The position numbers were made by a program, and so were the translations under genes. This document shows, piece after piece, positions 1 through 8,284 of a stretch of DNA of 32,153 nt (positions are counted from its first letter, which is position 1; each line of letters opens with the position of its first letter). The notes under the pieces are model-generated. The model worked only from the letters and a program-made list of their open reading frames with translations, was not told the origin of the DNA and made no database searches. The DNA lies in the NCBI GenBank assembly GCA_947038175.1, contig CAMQVJ010000026.1:1-32153 (forward strand), in the 5' to 3' direction. This stretch comes from an uncultured Desulfovibrio sp. (GTDB lineage Bacteria; Desulfobacterota; Desulfovibrionia; Desulfovibrionales; Desulfovibrionaceae).

Positions 1-474
1 GCCATTAAAAAAAGCCGTATTACAGGGATCGTCTTCAGGATCGAGATAGGAAACATTCTTTTCTTCTAGTTCCTTCTCGTCTACGTCCGCATCTTCTAGA
101 GCCTTTGCTCTATTTTCGTTATTCTGCTCAATATCTTCTAGGGAATGTGTTATTTTTGTGTTTGTTTCTTTGGGCGTATTTGCTTGAAGATTATTGACGT
201 CATTATTTGCGATGAAAATTGCGAGTTGATTTTCGTCTTTATGAATAAATACTTTTTCAGGAGCATCATCACTAGAGTTATTATAATTCGCAGCATTGGC
301 ACGAATTGTTTGTTGTGACTCTGTTAAAGAATGGTCACGAGTGTCATGCGATCCATGTGTGTCGTGGGCATTATGTTTGCTACTGCTGTCATTTAAGGGA
401 GTATTGCCTTCTTGATGGATACCATTATCCGTGGCGTTTGTAGTTCTTTGTATATCTTTTGTATTTTTAGTCAT
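1..474 (-). CDS. Unrecognised hydrophilic protein, amino-terminal 158 residues (cut by left edge)
   Basis: An open frame runs leftward from the ATG at 474-472 to the window edge without a stop, giving 158 codons of an incomplete protein. A GGAG lies about 8 bases upstream of the ATG. The product begins MTKNTKDIQRTTNATD and is strongly hydrophilic: rich in Asn, Asp, Thr, Gln, Glu and His (including HNAHDTHGSHDTRDH near residues 40-54), with no signal peptide or membrane segment. An acidic stretch (residues ~127-152, many Glu/Asp) leads to the edge. This composition is typical of a disordered amino-terminal region rather than an enzyme. I do not recognise the family. It is divergent from nadC across 231 bases. 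Confidence 0.7.
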   Translation of the reverse strand, partial: MTKNTKDIQRTTNATDNGIHQEGNTPLNDSSSKHNAHDTHGSHDTRDHSLTESQQTIRANAANYNNSSDDAPEKVFIHKDENQLAIFIANNDVNNLQANTPKETNTKITHSLEDIEQNNENRAKALEDADVDEKELEEKNVSYLDPEDDPCNTAFFNG

Positions 475-705
475 AAGAGGCTCCAAAGAGTACGAAAAAA
501 TTTTAAAATACGAGGAGGCTATATTTTTCTTGACGAGAACGGGGAAAAAAAATTAGTCTCACTTTAGTGCATTTCTGATTTTCTAAGGGTAATCCTTATT
601 TATCAAAATATATTTTAGCCATATTTCAGCGCCCATAAGATTATCACTAAATCATGCATGGGGCAAGTGCGTTTATAGTATAGTTAAATATTCAAAAGGA
701 GCAAT
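475..705. other. Divergent intergenic region between the left-edge gene and nadC
   Basis: 231 AT-rich bases must hold promoters for both directions. On the plus strand two overlapping TATAGT hexamers (674-679 and 679-684) lie about 25 bases before nadC and could be -10 elements, but no convincing -35 box is placed before them. A short palindrome CATGCATG occurs at about 654-661. No riboswitch-like structure or conserved NAD-regulator site was recognised. Confidence 0.4.
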
Positions 706-1596
706 ATGCTTTTCAATATAGAAGAAATCTTTGGAGTAACGGGCGCTCAGCACGTACGTAGTATTGTTCGTCTTGCTCTTTTAGAAGACGAAAAAGATTT
801 AACTTCCGATGGAATTTTTTCTTCTTCGGATATGTCTGAAGGAAAATTGATTGCAAGAGAAAATACATGTATTGTTGGATTGCCTCTTATCTCTTTGATA
901 TTCCAAGAACTTGGAGTTAAAGATGTCGAGCAGGTATATAAAATTCATGTGAAAGAGGGTGATTATTTAAAAGACAATGATATCGCCGTTACGTTTAAAA
1001 GCTCTACGGCGACTCTTTTGAAGGCAGAGCGTATTATCCTTAATTTTATAACGCATTTAAGCGGTATAGCTAATCTGACAAAGTTATTTTTGAAAGAATT
1101 AGAAGGAACGCCTGTTCAGCTTTTAGACACTCGTAAAACCTTACCAGGGCATAGATATTTAGACAAATATGCTGTACGTACTGCGGGTGCAAAAAACCAT
1201 CGTATACATCTTTCTGATATGCTTATGGTGAAAAATAATCATGTGGACGCAGCGGGTTCTATAACGTGTGCTGTTGAGAAATTACGCATGACGTATACAG
1301 ATACGTGCCCTCCCATTATTGTGGAATGCAGAGATAAAGCCGAGGTTCTTGAGGCTGTTTCTGTTCACCCTAATCGGATTTTACTTGATAATATGGATAA
1401 AGAGACATTGGCTCAAAACTTGCCACTTATTCCAAAAAATATTGAAGCGGAAATAAGTGGGGGAGTGAATATTAAAACTGTTCGCAACCTTGCCCTTTCC
1501 TCTACTATTCGCCCAGCAGATTTTATTTCTGTTGGTTTAATTACGCATTCTGCGCCTATTGCTGATTTTAGTTTACGAATTAATCGTTTGAAATAA
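706..1596 (+). CDS. nadC: Nicotinate-nucleotide pyrophosphorylase, carboxylating (quinolinate phosphoribosyltransferase)
   Basis: NadC joins quinolinate to PRPP, releasing CO2 and pyrophosphate, to give nicotinate mononucleotide: the third step of de novo NAD synthesis in the cytoplasm. The 296-residue length is normal. The family signature is clear: TRKTLPG at residues 142-148, KYAVRTAGAKNHR at 154-166, HLSDMLMVKNNH to 179. These residues bind quinolinate and PRPP. The later segments IIVECRD and ILLDNM fit the barrel strands of the QPRTase fold, and EISGGV the phosphate loop. AAAGGAGC sits just upstream of the ATG. The gene is 13 bases ahead of nadA and is surely co-transcribed with it. Confidence 0.96.
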   Translation: MLFNIEEIFGVTGAQHVRSIVRLALLEDEKDLTSDGIFSSSDMSEGKLIARENTCIVGLPLISLIFQELGVKDVEQVYKIHVKEGDYLKDNDIAVTFKSSTATLLKAERIILNFITHLSGIANLTKLFLKELEGTPVQLLDTRKTLPGHRYLDKYAVRTAGAKNHRIHLSDMLMVKNNHVDAAGSITCAVEKLRMTYTDTCPPIIVECRDKAEVLEAVSVHPNRILLDNMDKETLAQNLPLIPKNIEAEISGGVNIKTVRNLALSSTIRPADFISVGLITHSAPIADFSLRINRLK

Positions 1597-1609
1597 TAAG
1601 GAGATTTTT

Positions 1610-2665
1610 ATGCAATCTATCAATATATACACTGATAAAATAAAAAGTTTACGTGAAAAATTAGGCAAAGACCTTATTATAATGGGACATCACTATCAAC
1701 ACGATGATGTTATTAAACACGTTGATTTTGCTGGTGATTCTTTACAGCTTTCTCAAATGATGGATAGCATTGAAGCAAAACATATTGTTTTTTGTGGTGT
1801 ACACTTTATGGCGGAATCTGCTTGTCTTTTAGCAAAAGAAGGGCAGAGCGTTTATTTGCCTGACCCTAGTGCATCATGCCTTATGGCAGAAATGACACCT
1901 GCGGATTTACTTGATATTGTTATTGAAAAAATTAAAGCTTCTGGTAAAAATATCGTGCCTTTAGCGTATGTAAATACCTCTCTTGCTGTGAAAGCAGTGG
2001 TGGGAAAACATGGCGGTGCTGTTTGTACGTCTTCCAACGCAAAATCTATGCTTGAATGGGCGTATACCCAAGGTGATTCTGTCCTTTTCTTACCAGATAG
2101 AAACCTAGGTAATAATATGGCTAATCTCATTGATATTCCTGAAGAAAAACGCCATACGTTAAACGTGAAAAGTAAAGGCGAAGCTTTAGATTTTGATAAA
2201 ATTCAAAATTCAACCTTATTGTTTTGGCCTGGTTGTTGCCCTATTCATGAATATTTTACTCAAGAACATATTGAACAAATGCGCAAAACGTATCCTGATG
2301 CGCAAATTTATCTTCATCCCGAATGCCCTCAAGAACTAGTAAAGCTTTGTGATGGAGCAGGTTCAACATCCTATCTCATTAAAGTTGCAGAAAAGGCAAA
2401 GGAAGGAAGTACAGTTATTATCGGCACAGAAGTGAATCTTGTGGATAGATTGACAAAGAATCTTCACGGTAAAGTGACTGTATTACCTTTGTTTAGAGCA
2501 GAATGCCCCGATATGGCTAAGGTAACAGAAGCACTTCTTTATAAAAATCTTGAAGATATTGATAAAGGCATCGCTCATGCCGTTCAAATTGATAAGAGCT
2601 TGATAGAAAATGGAAAAAAATCTCTTACACGTATGCTCGCCCATTGTGCTAAGGCCTCTCAATAG
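1610..2665 (+). CDS. nadA: Quinolinate synthase NadA
   Basis: NadA condenses iminoaspartate (made by NadB) with dihydroxyacetone phosphate to quinolinate, using an oxygen-sensitive [4Fe-4S] cluster. The 351-residue product shows the three pseudo-repeated domains of the family. MGHHYQHDDV near residues 25-34 is the first-domain substrate motif. The three cluster cysteines are Cys90 (SASCLMAEM), Cys210 (WPGCCPIHEYF) and Cys299 (FRAECPDM). HPECPQELV and GAGSTSYLI (around 236-257) are typical of the central and last domains. AAGGAG precedes the ATG. The gene follows nadC by 13 bases. A weak hairpin lies after the stop, and nadB starts 233 bases later, so nadB may have its own promoter. Confidence 0.96.
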   Translation: MQSINIYTDKIKSLREKLGKDLIIMGHHYQHDDVIKHVDFAGDSLQLSQMMDSIEAKHIVFCGVHFMAESACLLAKEGQSVYLPDPSASCLMAEMTPADLLDIVIEKIKASGKNIVPLAYVNTSLAVKAVVGKHGGAVCTSSNAKSMLEWAYTQGDSVLFLPDRNLGNNMANLIDIPEEKRHTLNVKSKGEALDFDKIQNSTLLFWPGCCPIHEYFTQEHIEQMRKTYPDAQIYLHPECPQELVKLCDGAGSTSYLIKVAEKAKEGSTVIIGTEVNLVDRLTKNLHGKVTVLPLFRAECPDMAKVTEALLYKNLEDIDKGIAHAVQIDKSLIENGKKSLTRMLAHCAKASQ

Positions 2666-2705
2666 TTTCTAAAAAAGGAAAATTCTTGTTTTATATGCGA
2701 TAAAA

Positions 2706-2728
2706 CCCTTCAAGCGTTTATTGAAGGG
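2706..2728 (+). terminator. Possible terminator or attenuating hairpin after nadA
   Basis: A perfect 8-bp stem CCCTTCAA / TTGAAGGG encloses a 7-base loop, 40 bases after the nadA stop. The downstream bases are only moderately T-rich, so termination may be partial, which would allow some read-through into nadB. Confidence 0.5.
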
Positions 2729-2898
2729 ATAATCTATTTCCTTTGAATGAGTATATCTATATCTGTTTTTTATGTTTATATATATGTCTACATAAATGTA
2801 TTATTTCGAGATATTATTTTAATTTCCATTTTTCTTGACTTTGATGTATGATTCTTACGTATTGATTAGAGATATAAAATTTATTTGTTGGAGTTCAT

Positions 2899-4488
2899 GT
2901 GAATACCACAAGTTATCGCTCACAAGTGCTTATCATTGGGACTGGATTATCTGGTTGCACCACAGCTTTAACCCTTGCTGATAAAGGTTTTAAAGTTCAT
3001 CTTGTTTGCCCAACTGACGCTCTTGAGCCAGGGAATTCAAACCTTGCTCAGGGGGGTATCGTCTATGTGCATAATAATCCACAGGAAGCTGCATCCCTTG
3101 AAAATGATATGCTTATAGCTGGGCATCATTATAACTTTATAAAAGCAGTTCGGTTTTTAGCTCAAGAGGGTGGCGAAAGTGTTCATAAAATATTGATTGA
3201 ACGCTTAGGTGTTCCCTTCAATTCACGAAGTAGCAACACAGCCGACTGGGATCTCACCTTAGAAGGTGGGCATTCTGCCCCACGTATTTTACATTGTGCA
3301 GACTATACGGGTAAATCCATTATGGAAAGTTTGCACTGCGCCATAAGAAACCATGAAAATATTCAAGTTTTATCTAATAGATCTGCTGTTGATCTTATAA
3401 CAACTGATCATCATACCCCTATTACAAGCTATAGGTATAAACTTAAAAATCAATGTGTTGGCGCGTATGTTTTTAATGATATAACTTCTCAGGTAGAAAG
3501 CCATTTGTCCGATATGACTATATTAGCGACTGGTGGTGTTGGCGATATATTTTTGCATTCTACCAATAATCCTTGGAGTGTTGGAGCTGGAATTTCCATG
3601 GCACAACGTGCAGGGGTGAGACTTGCGAACATGGAATTTGTACAATTTCATCCAACAGCCCTATATGATATTGATAAGAAAAGGCCACTTATTACAGAAG
3701 CTGTGAGAGGAGAGGGCGGGAAGCTTATCGATCATCACGGGTATAGATTTATGCAAAAATATGATGGACGAAAAGATCTTGCCCCTAGGGATATCGTTTC
3801 ACAAGCCATTGTTAATGAAATGCTTAGAACGGGAGAGCAGAATGTCTTTTTAGACGCTACGCAACTTGAGTGCGATGTGACAAAGCGTTTTCCTACGGTT
3901 TTTGATAGTTGCATGAAAATTGGCATCGATATACGAAAAGATTATATTCCCGTTGTTCCTGCCGCACATTATTTTTGTGGCGGAATTTTAGTAGATTTGA
4001 ATGGTAGAAGTACTTTAGATAACCTCTATGCTGTGGGAGAATGCAGCTGCACAGGTATACATGGTGCGAATCGCTTAGCGAGTACTTCCCTCTTGGAGGC
4101 AGTATTGTGGGGCTTATCAGCGGGTAATGATATCGCTCATGCCTTATCAAGCCAAGATACTTTCGATGAGAAACTTTTTAATTCCATTCCTGACTGGGAA
4201 CATACAGGGAATGAGCATAATGACGATCCAGCCCTTATTGCACAAGACTGGGCGAGTATCAGAAATATTATGTGGAATTATGTTGGGATTGTACGCACTG
4301 AAAGTCGATTAAGAAGGGCTTTCGCTGATTTGCGGGATTTGTCTAGTCACTTGCATGATTTTTATAGACATACGCCTTTATCAAGTACTTTAGTTAAGTT
4401 GTTCCATGGTTGTCAAACAGCATACCTTATAACGCAATCCGCGTTAAGAAATAAAAATAGTGCTGGTTGTCACCATCGTGCAGATTAA
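2899..4488 (+). CDS. nadB: L-aspartate oxidase NadB
   Basis: NadB oxidises L-aspartate to iminoaspartate with FAD and passes it to NadA; in anaerobes fumarate is the usual electron acceptor. The 529 residues fit the family. GTGLSG at residues 14-19 is the Rossmann FAD motif. NSNLAQGGI, GGHSAPRILH, ATGGVGDIF, NMEFVQFHPTAL and TEAVRGEGG follow in the fumarate-reductase/NadB order. APRDIVSQAI carries the catalytic Arg297, and VPAAHYFCGGI and HGANRLASTSLLE bind flavin. The helical carboxy-terminal domain has the usual R(T)ES motif. The start is the GTG at 2899: the overlapping ATG at 2897 reads ATG-TGA and terminates at once. TTGGAG lies 6 bases upstream of the GTG. Confidence 0.96.
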   Translation: MNTTSYRSQVLIIGTGLSGCTTALTLADKGFKVHLVCPTDALEPGNSNLAQGGIVYVHNNPQEAASLENDMLIAGHHYNFIKAVRFLAQEGGESVHKILIERLGVPFNSRSSNTADWDLTLEGGHSAPRILHCADYTGKSIMESLHCAIRNHENIQVLSNRSAVDLITTDHHTPITSYRYKLKNQCVGAYVFNDITSQVESHLSDMTILATGGVGDIFLHSTNNPWSVGAGISMAQRAGVRLANMEFVQFHPTALYDIDKKRPLITEAVRGEGGKLIDHHGYRFMQKYDGRKDLAPRDIVSQAIVNEMLRTGEQNVFLDATQLECDVTKRFPTVFDSCMKIGIDIRKDYIPVVPAAHYFCGGILVDLNGRSTLDNLYAVGECSCTGIHGANRLASTSLLEAVLWGLSAGNDIAHALSSQDTFDEKLFNSIPDWEHTGNEHNDDPALIAQDWASIRNIMWNYVGIVRTESRLRRAFADLRDLSSHLHDFYRHTPLSSTLVKLFHGCQTAYLITQSALRNKNSAGCHHRAD

Positions 4489-4555
4489 AATACATGCTAA
4501 TTATTGCTTTATCATCTTGAAAATACTTGTATTAAAATAAGAAGAGAAATGATTT

Positions 4556-5779
4556 ATGAGCTCTAATCCGTTAAAAATAGAAAAACGAACAAATTTGAAT
4601 TATGCGTTAATTGAAGAAAAATATACGGCGAAAGGATATCGAAAAATCCCTTCTCATTTACTCTCCTTTCCTATGAAAGCTGTTGTGCCAGAATTAATTG
4701 GGACAGCTGCTGTTTCCGCTCAGTTCTCATTTTACTTTGTTAATGACAAAAAAGACATTGATTTACTTGATGAATTAGACATCCCTTTTGTTTGGCTGCA
4801 CAAAACAGACCTTACACCAGAAATTTCTAGCTATATGGTAATGAAAGAACTTGAAAATGCTAAGATTTTTTATTCAAAATCATTTTCAATTACTAAAAAA
4901 GCTCTTGATGAAGTTCGTACGAAAGGAACAGTACCTATCTCTGATATGACCAGTATCGTTGATGATATTACCGCTAGTGTTGCAAAGCATCCAAGTGCTC
5001 TTCTTTGTATGCGTGGGCTTCAAAATTCTGATGAATATACCTATCATCATTCCGTGAACGTATCTTTACTTGCGTGTATATTTGCTAAGTTTTTAGGCTA
5101 TTCACCAAAAGAAGTTAGGGAAATTGGGCTGGCTGGTTTATTACATGACATTGGTAAACAGCGAATACCATTGGAGATTTTAAATGCTCCTCGGAAGCTA
5201 TCTAATGAAGAGTTTGAGATTATGAAATCTCATCCTCGTTTAGCAGAGGATTTATTAAAATCACATCCCGATATTTCTGAAAATATTATGCGAGCTGTTA
5301 CTGCTCATCATGAAAAATTTGATGGCAGTGGTTATCCTCATAAATTTAAAAAAGATGAAATTCATCCCTATGCTGTGATTTTATCGTTGGCGGATGTTTA
5401 TGATGCGCTTACCAGTGAACGAGCATACAAAAAAGCATTCCCGCAAAATAAAACAGCGGCAATGATTTATAGCCAGAAGGGAACTGCCTTTAAAGCTGAC
5501 ATGGCAGAATTATTTATTTGTTGTTTTGGAATTTATCCCATTGGGACATTGGTAAAATTAAATGAAACACAATATGCCATTGTGTATGAAAATAATAAAG
5601 AAGATTTACTCCACCCCAAAGTTTTAGAAATTACTAAAAAAGATGGAAAGTATGCTTTAGCAAGTATTTGTATAATGGATTTACGTAAATATAAAAATAA
5701 ATATAAAATAACAACGTGTGAAAATGCTAAAGGTGAAAATATAAACTTGAAAGAATTACTTGAGAATGTGCATGCATAA
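4556..5779 (+). CDS. HD-GYP domain protein, probable cyclic-di-GMP phosphodiesterase
   Basis: The 407-residue cytoplasmic protein has a complete HD-GYP domain at about residues 160-320: HHSVNVS (164-170), the HD pair His197-Asp198 in LLHDIGK, the downstream metal His in SHP, HHEKFDGSGYP with HHE at 251-253 and GYP at 259-261, and LADVYDALTSERAYK. These are the metal and substrate residues of enzymes that hydrolyse c-di-GMP to pGpG/GMP, so it should be active. The ~150-residue amino-terminal part resembles, loosely, the DUF3391 module often found before HD-GYP domains; no receiver domain is present. It starts 67 bases after nadB with a weak purine-rich site (AGAAGAG). It may read through from nadB or serve the neighbouring hybrid kinase. 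Confidence 0.9.
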   Translation: MSSNPLKIEKRTNLNYALIEEKYTAKGYRKIPSHLLSFPMKAVVPELIGTAAVSAQFSFYFVNDKKDIDLLDELDIPFVWLHKTDLTPEISSYMVMKELENAKIFYSKSFSITKKALDEVRTKGTVPISDMTSIVDDITASVAKHPSALLCMRGLQNSDEYTYHHSVNVSLLACIFAKFLGYSPKEVREIGLAGLLHDIGKQRIPLEILNAPRKLSNEEFEIMKSHPRLAEDLLKSHPDISENIMRAVTAHHEKFDGSGYPHKFKKDEIHPYAVILSLADVYDALTSERAYKKAFPQNKTAAMIYSQKGTAFKADMAELFICCFGIYPIGTLVKLNETQYAIVYENNKEDLLHPKVLEITKKDGKYALASICIMDLRKYKNKYKITTCENAKGENINLKELLENVHA

Positions 5780-5998
5780 GCCTTAAGACTATAAATGTTT
5801 TACTTGTGTATAAAGGTCTCTTATACTGAGTTGTAATAGTAGTTATTTATACGTGTCGTTTACTTTTTTTTGATTACAAGATGGGAGGTACGAGAAAAGA
5901 CTGGAAGAATATCTAATAGTTTATAATTGAAAACACTAATGAAAACCATTAACTACGCGCTAGTATAAGAACGTATACAAAAATGAGTGTATAAATAT

Positions 5999-8248
5999 AT
6001 GAAAATAAAACTTGATATTCGCAGTAGGTTACCTCTCACAATTCTTGCAAGTCTCGCTATTCTACTAGGGATATCCTCTCTTTTTGCGTATTATAAAGTA
6101 GATGATATTATTAATGATTTAAAGCATCAATATATGGAAGAGATTGCGTCCACTACCGGTGATAGTGTTAATTCTCAAATATATAACGCAAGTAATTTAA
6201 TATTGCTCACCGCAAATCTTACTTCCCTCGCTGATCACATTGATCTACCAGAGAAATGGGCAGCAACCGAAGAACGTATGGGTATTGAAAGGTATCTTGA
6301 GCATATTAAGCGTGCTCATGGATATTATGATTCTTTACGCCTTATTAATTCAGATGGATATGTTTTAGCAGGGGATCGTCGAATACGATCGGAAACGATT
6401 AATGTTGCGCAGGAGCCTTGGTTTAAATTTGCTATGCAAACGGACATGCTTATAATAAGTGACCCTATTATTGATTTCACAAAAGATACAATTTTATTGC
6501 CGGTAACACTTAAAATTGTGCACGATGCTCAGTCAGCTCTTGTTTCTGGTATGCTCCGTATTAACCGCTTAGTACAAACAATTCTTATTGGTAACAGTAC
6601 TCCCGATGTTTCTATTTATCTAATGAATTCCGGTGGTGAAATCGTATCAGCTTTGAATTCAAATGCATTGGGTAAAAAAATATTAGGAGATGAACTTTCT
6701 ACAGTTCTTACAGCAGCGGCTGGGAGTTTAGATGGTCTTGTGGGTAATGACGGTGATGTTATTGGTTTTTATCATATTGCCCAAACAGAGTTATATGTCA
6801 TTGCTGTTGGGAACCGTCAGTATTTAGAAACCTATGCCAAAGACTTGCATTATTTGCTTATGGGGATGGGCTTCCTGATTTTAATTGTGATGGGGATTAT
6901 CGTTGTTCTTCTTATTTTTCCTGTCGTGCGTGATATCCAAATTCTAAGCTCACATAGCGAAAAAATAGCACGAGGTGACAGAGATGTTGTTGGTCAGCTT
7001 AGTGTTCAGCGTGATGACGAACTTGGACTGTTAGCTAGTAATCTTGACAATATGGCTGTTGAGTTGAATACTATGGCTGAAAATGCTGAGTTTGCTACGA
7101 AAACAAAAAGTGACTTTCTTGCTAAAATGAGCCATGAAATACGAACCCCCATGAATGGTATTATTGGTATGGCTTCTTTAGCGCTTATGGATAATCCTGA
7201 ACCAGCGCAGGCACATTATTTATACCGTATTGAGTCCGCGGCAAATAACCTTTTGGGTATTATTAACGATATTCTTGATTTTTCTAAAATAGAAGCGAAT
7301 AAGCTGGATTTGAAAATTGATGAAACATATATAGCGGAATTATTTCCACCTTTGCAAGATTTGTTAGCCTCTCGAATAAATGAAAAGAAGCTTATATTTG
7401 ACGTTATTATTGATGAGAATGTGCCAGAAGTTATTTTTGTTGACTCGGTTCGCATGAGTCAAATATGTTTGAATTTATGTAATAATGCTTTGAAATTTAC
7501 AGAAAAAGGCTCTATTTCTATAAAAGTAAGTCTGAAAGAACGCGTGGGAGATGATATAACCTTGCTGGTTGCGGTGGAAGATACAGGTATTGGTATTCCA
7601 GAAAACGCGCAAGCGACACTATTTGAAAGTTTTTCTCAGGTGGATGATGCTTATTCACGCAAGGTAGAAGGTACTGGCCTTGGTCTTAGTATCTGTAAAT
7701 CTTTGGTTGAGCTTATGGGTGGAAACATTTGGGTTGAAAGTGTGTATGGTAAAGGAAGTGTTTTTTACTTTACCTCACAATTACAAGTGGGTAATCTTCA
7801 AGGAATGAAGAAGAAGCCAACTCAACAAACTCTTTGTTCTGATCTAAAAACCACATTAAAAGAAATCAAGATAAAGCCACTTCATATTCTATTAGTAGAA
7901 GACAATATTATCAATCAAGAAATAGCTTGTGCCATTTTCAAAAAAACAGGCATGCGTGTAAGTGTCGCTCAGAATGGACAAGAAGCAGTTAATATGTGGA
8001 ATGATTCTGCTTTTGATATAATATTTATGGATATTCAGATGCCTATTATGGATGGATATACTGCCACGGCGCATATTAGGCAAACAGAAAAAGGTTGTGA
8101 TGTTCCTATTATTGCGATGACCGCAAATGCTCTTAGTGGAGATAGGGAAAAAAGTCTTGATGCAGGTATGACAGAACATATTACGAAGCCTATCAATATT
8201 CAAGAAATATTGAGGATATTAACCTTTTGGTCTCAAAAACTGAAGTAA
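5999..8248 (+). CDS. Membrane hybrid sensor histidine kinase with carboxy-terminal receiver
   Basis: A 749-residue two-component sensor. One membrane helix (~11-31) and a second (~285-311) bracket a ~250-residue periplasmic sensor that looks like a double-Cache domain. A HAMP linker (~312-365) follows. The HisKA box is MSHEIRTPMNGI with phospho-acceptor His379; the ATP-binding domain shows NALKFTEKG (N box), EDTGIGIPE and GTGLGLSICKSLV. The receiver (~629-745) has phospho-acceptor Asp678 in FMDIQMPIMDG and the conserved Lys730 in HITKPI. No histidine phosphotransfer domain is attached. The start is uncertain: ATG 5999 or an in-frame GTG at 5987, neither with a good Shine-Dalgarno. A sugar-binding-like lipoprotein gene follows by 36 bases and is probably its partner. 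Confidence 0.93.
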   Translation: MKIKLDIRSRLPLTILASLAILLGISSLFAYYKVDDIINDLKHQYMEEIASTTGDSVNSQIYNASNLILLTANLTSLADHIDLPEKWAATEERMGIERYLEHIKRAHGYYDSLRLINSDGYVLAGDRRIRSETINVAQEPWFKFAMQTDMLIISDPIIDFTKDTILLPVTLKIVHDAQSALVSGMLRINRLVQTILIGNSTPDVSIYLMNSGGEIVSALNSNALGKKILGDELSTVLTAAAGSLDGLVGNDGDVIGFYHIAQTELYVIAVGNRQYLETYAKDLHYLLMGMGFLILIVMGIIVVLLIFPVVRDIQILSSHSEKIARGDRDVVGQLSVQRDDELGLLASNLDNMAVELNTMAENAEFATKTKSDFLAKMSHEIRTPMNGIIGMASLALMDNPEPAQAHYLYRIESAANNLLGIINDILDFSKIEANKLDLKIDETYIAELFPPLQDLLASRINEKKLIFDVIIDENVPEVIFVDSVRMSQICLNLCNNALKFTEKGSISIKVSLKERVGDDITLLVAVEDTGIGIPENAQATLFESFSQVDDAYSRKVEGTGLGLSICKSLVELMGGNIWVESVYGKGSVFYFTSQLQVGNLQGMKKKPTQQTLCSDLKTTLKEIKIKPLHILLVEDNIINQEIACAIFKKTGMRVSVAQNGQEAVNMWNDSAFDIIFMDIQMPIMDGYTATAHIRQTEKGCDVPIIAMTANALSGDREKSLDAGMTEHITKPINIQEILRILTFWSQKLK

Positions 8249-8284
8249 AATACATTAGAACCTCATAAAACCAAGGATTTTCGT

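Noticed and set aside
5881..5917. Eleven-codon frame behind a GGGAGG before the hybrid kinase
   Set aside because: Too short, and the GGGAGG lies within rather than before the frame; no evidence of a leader peptide.
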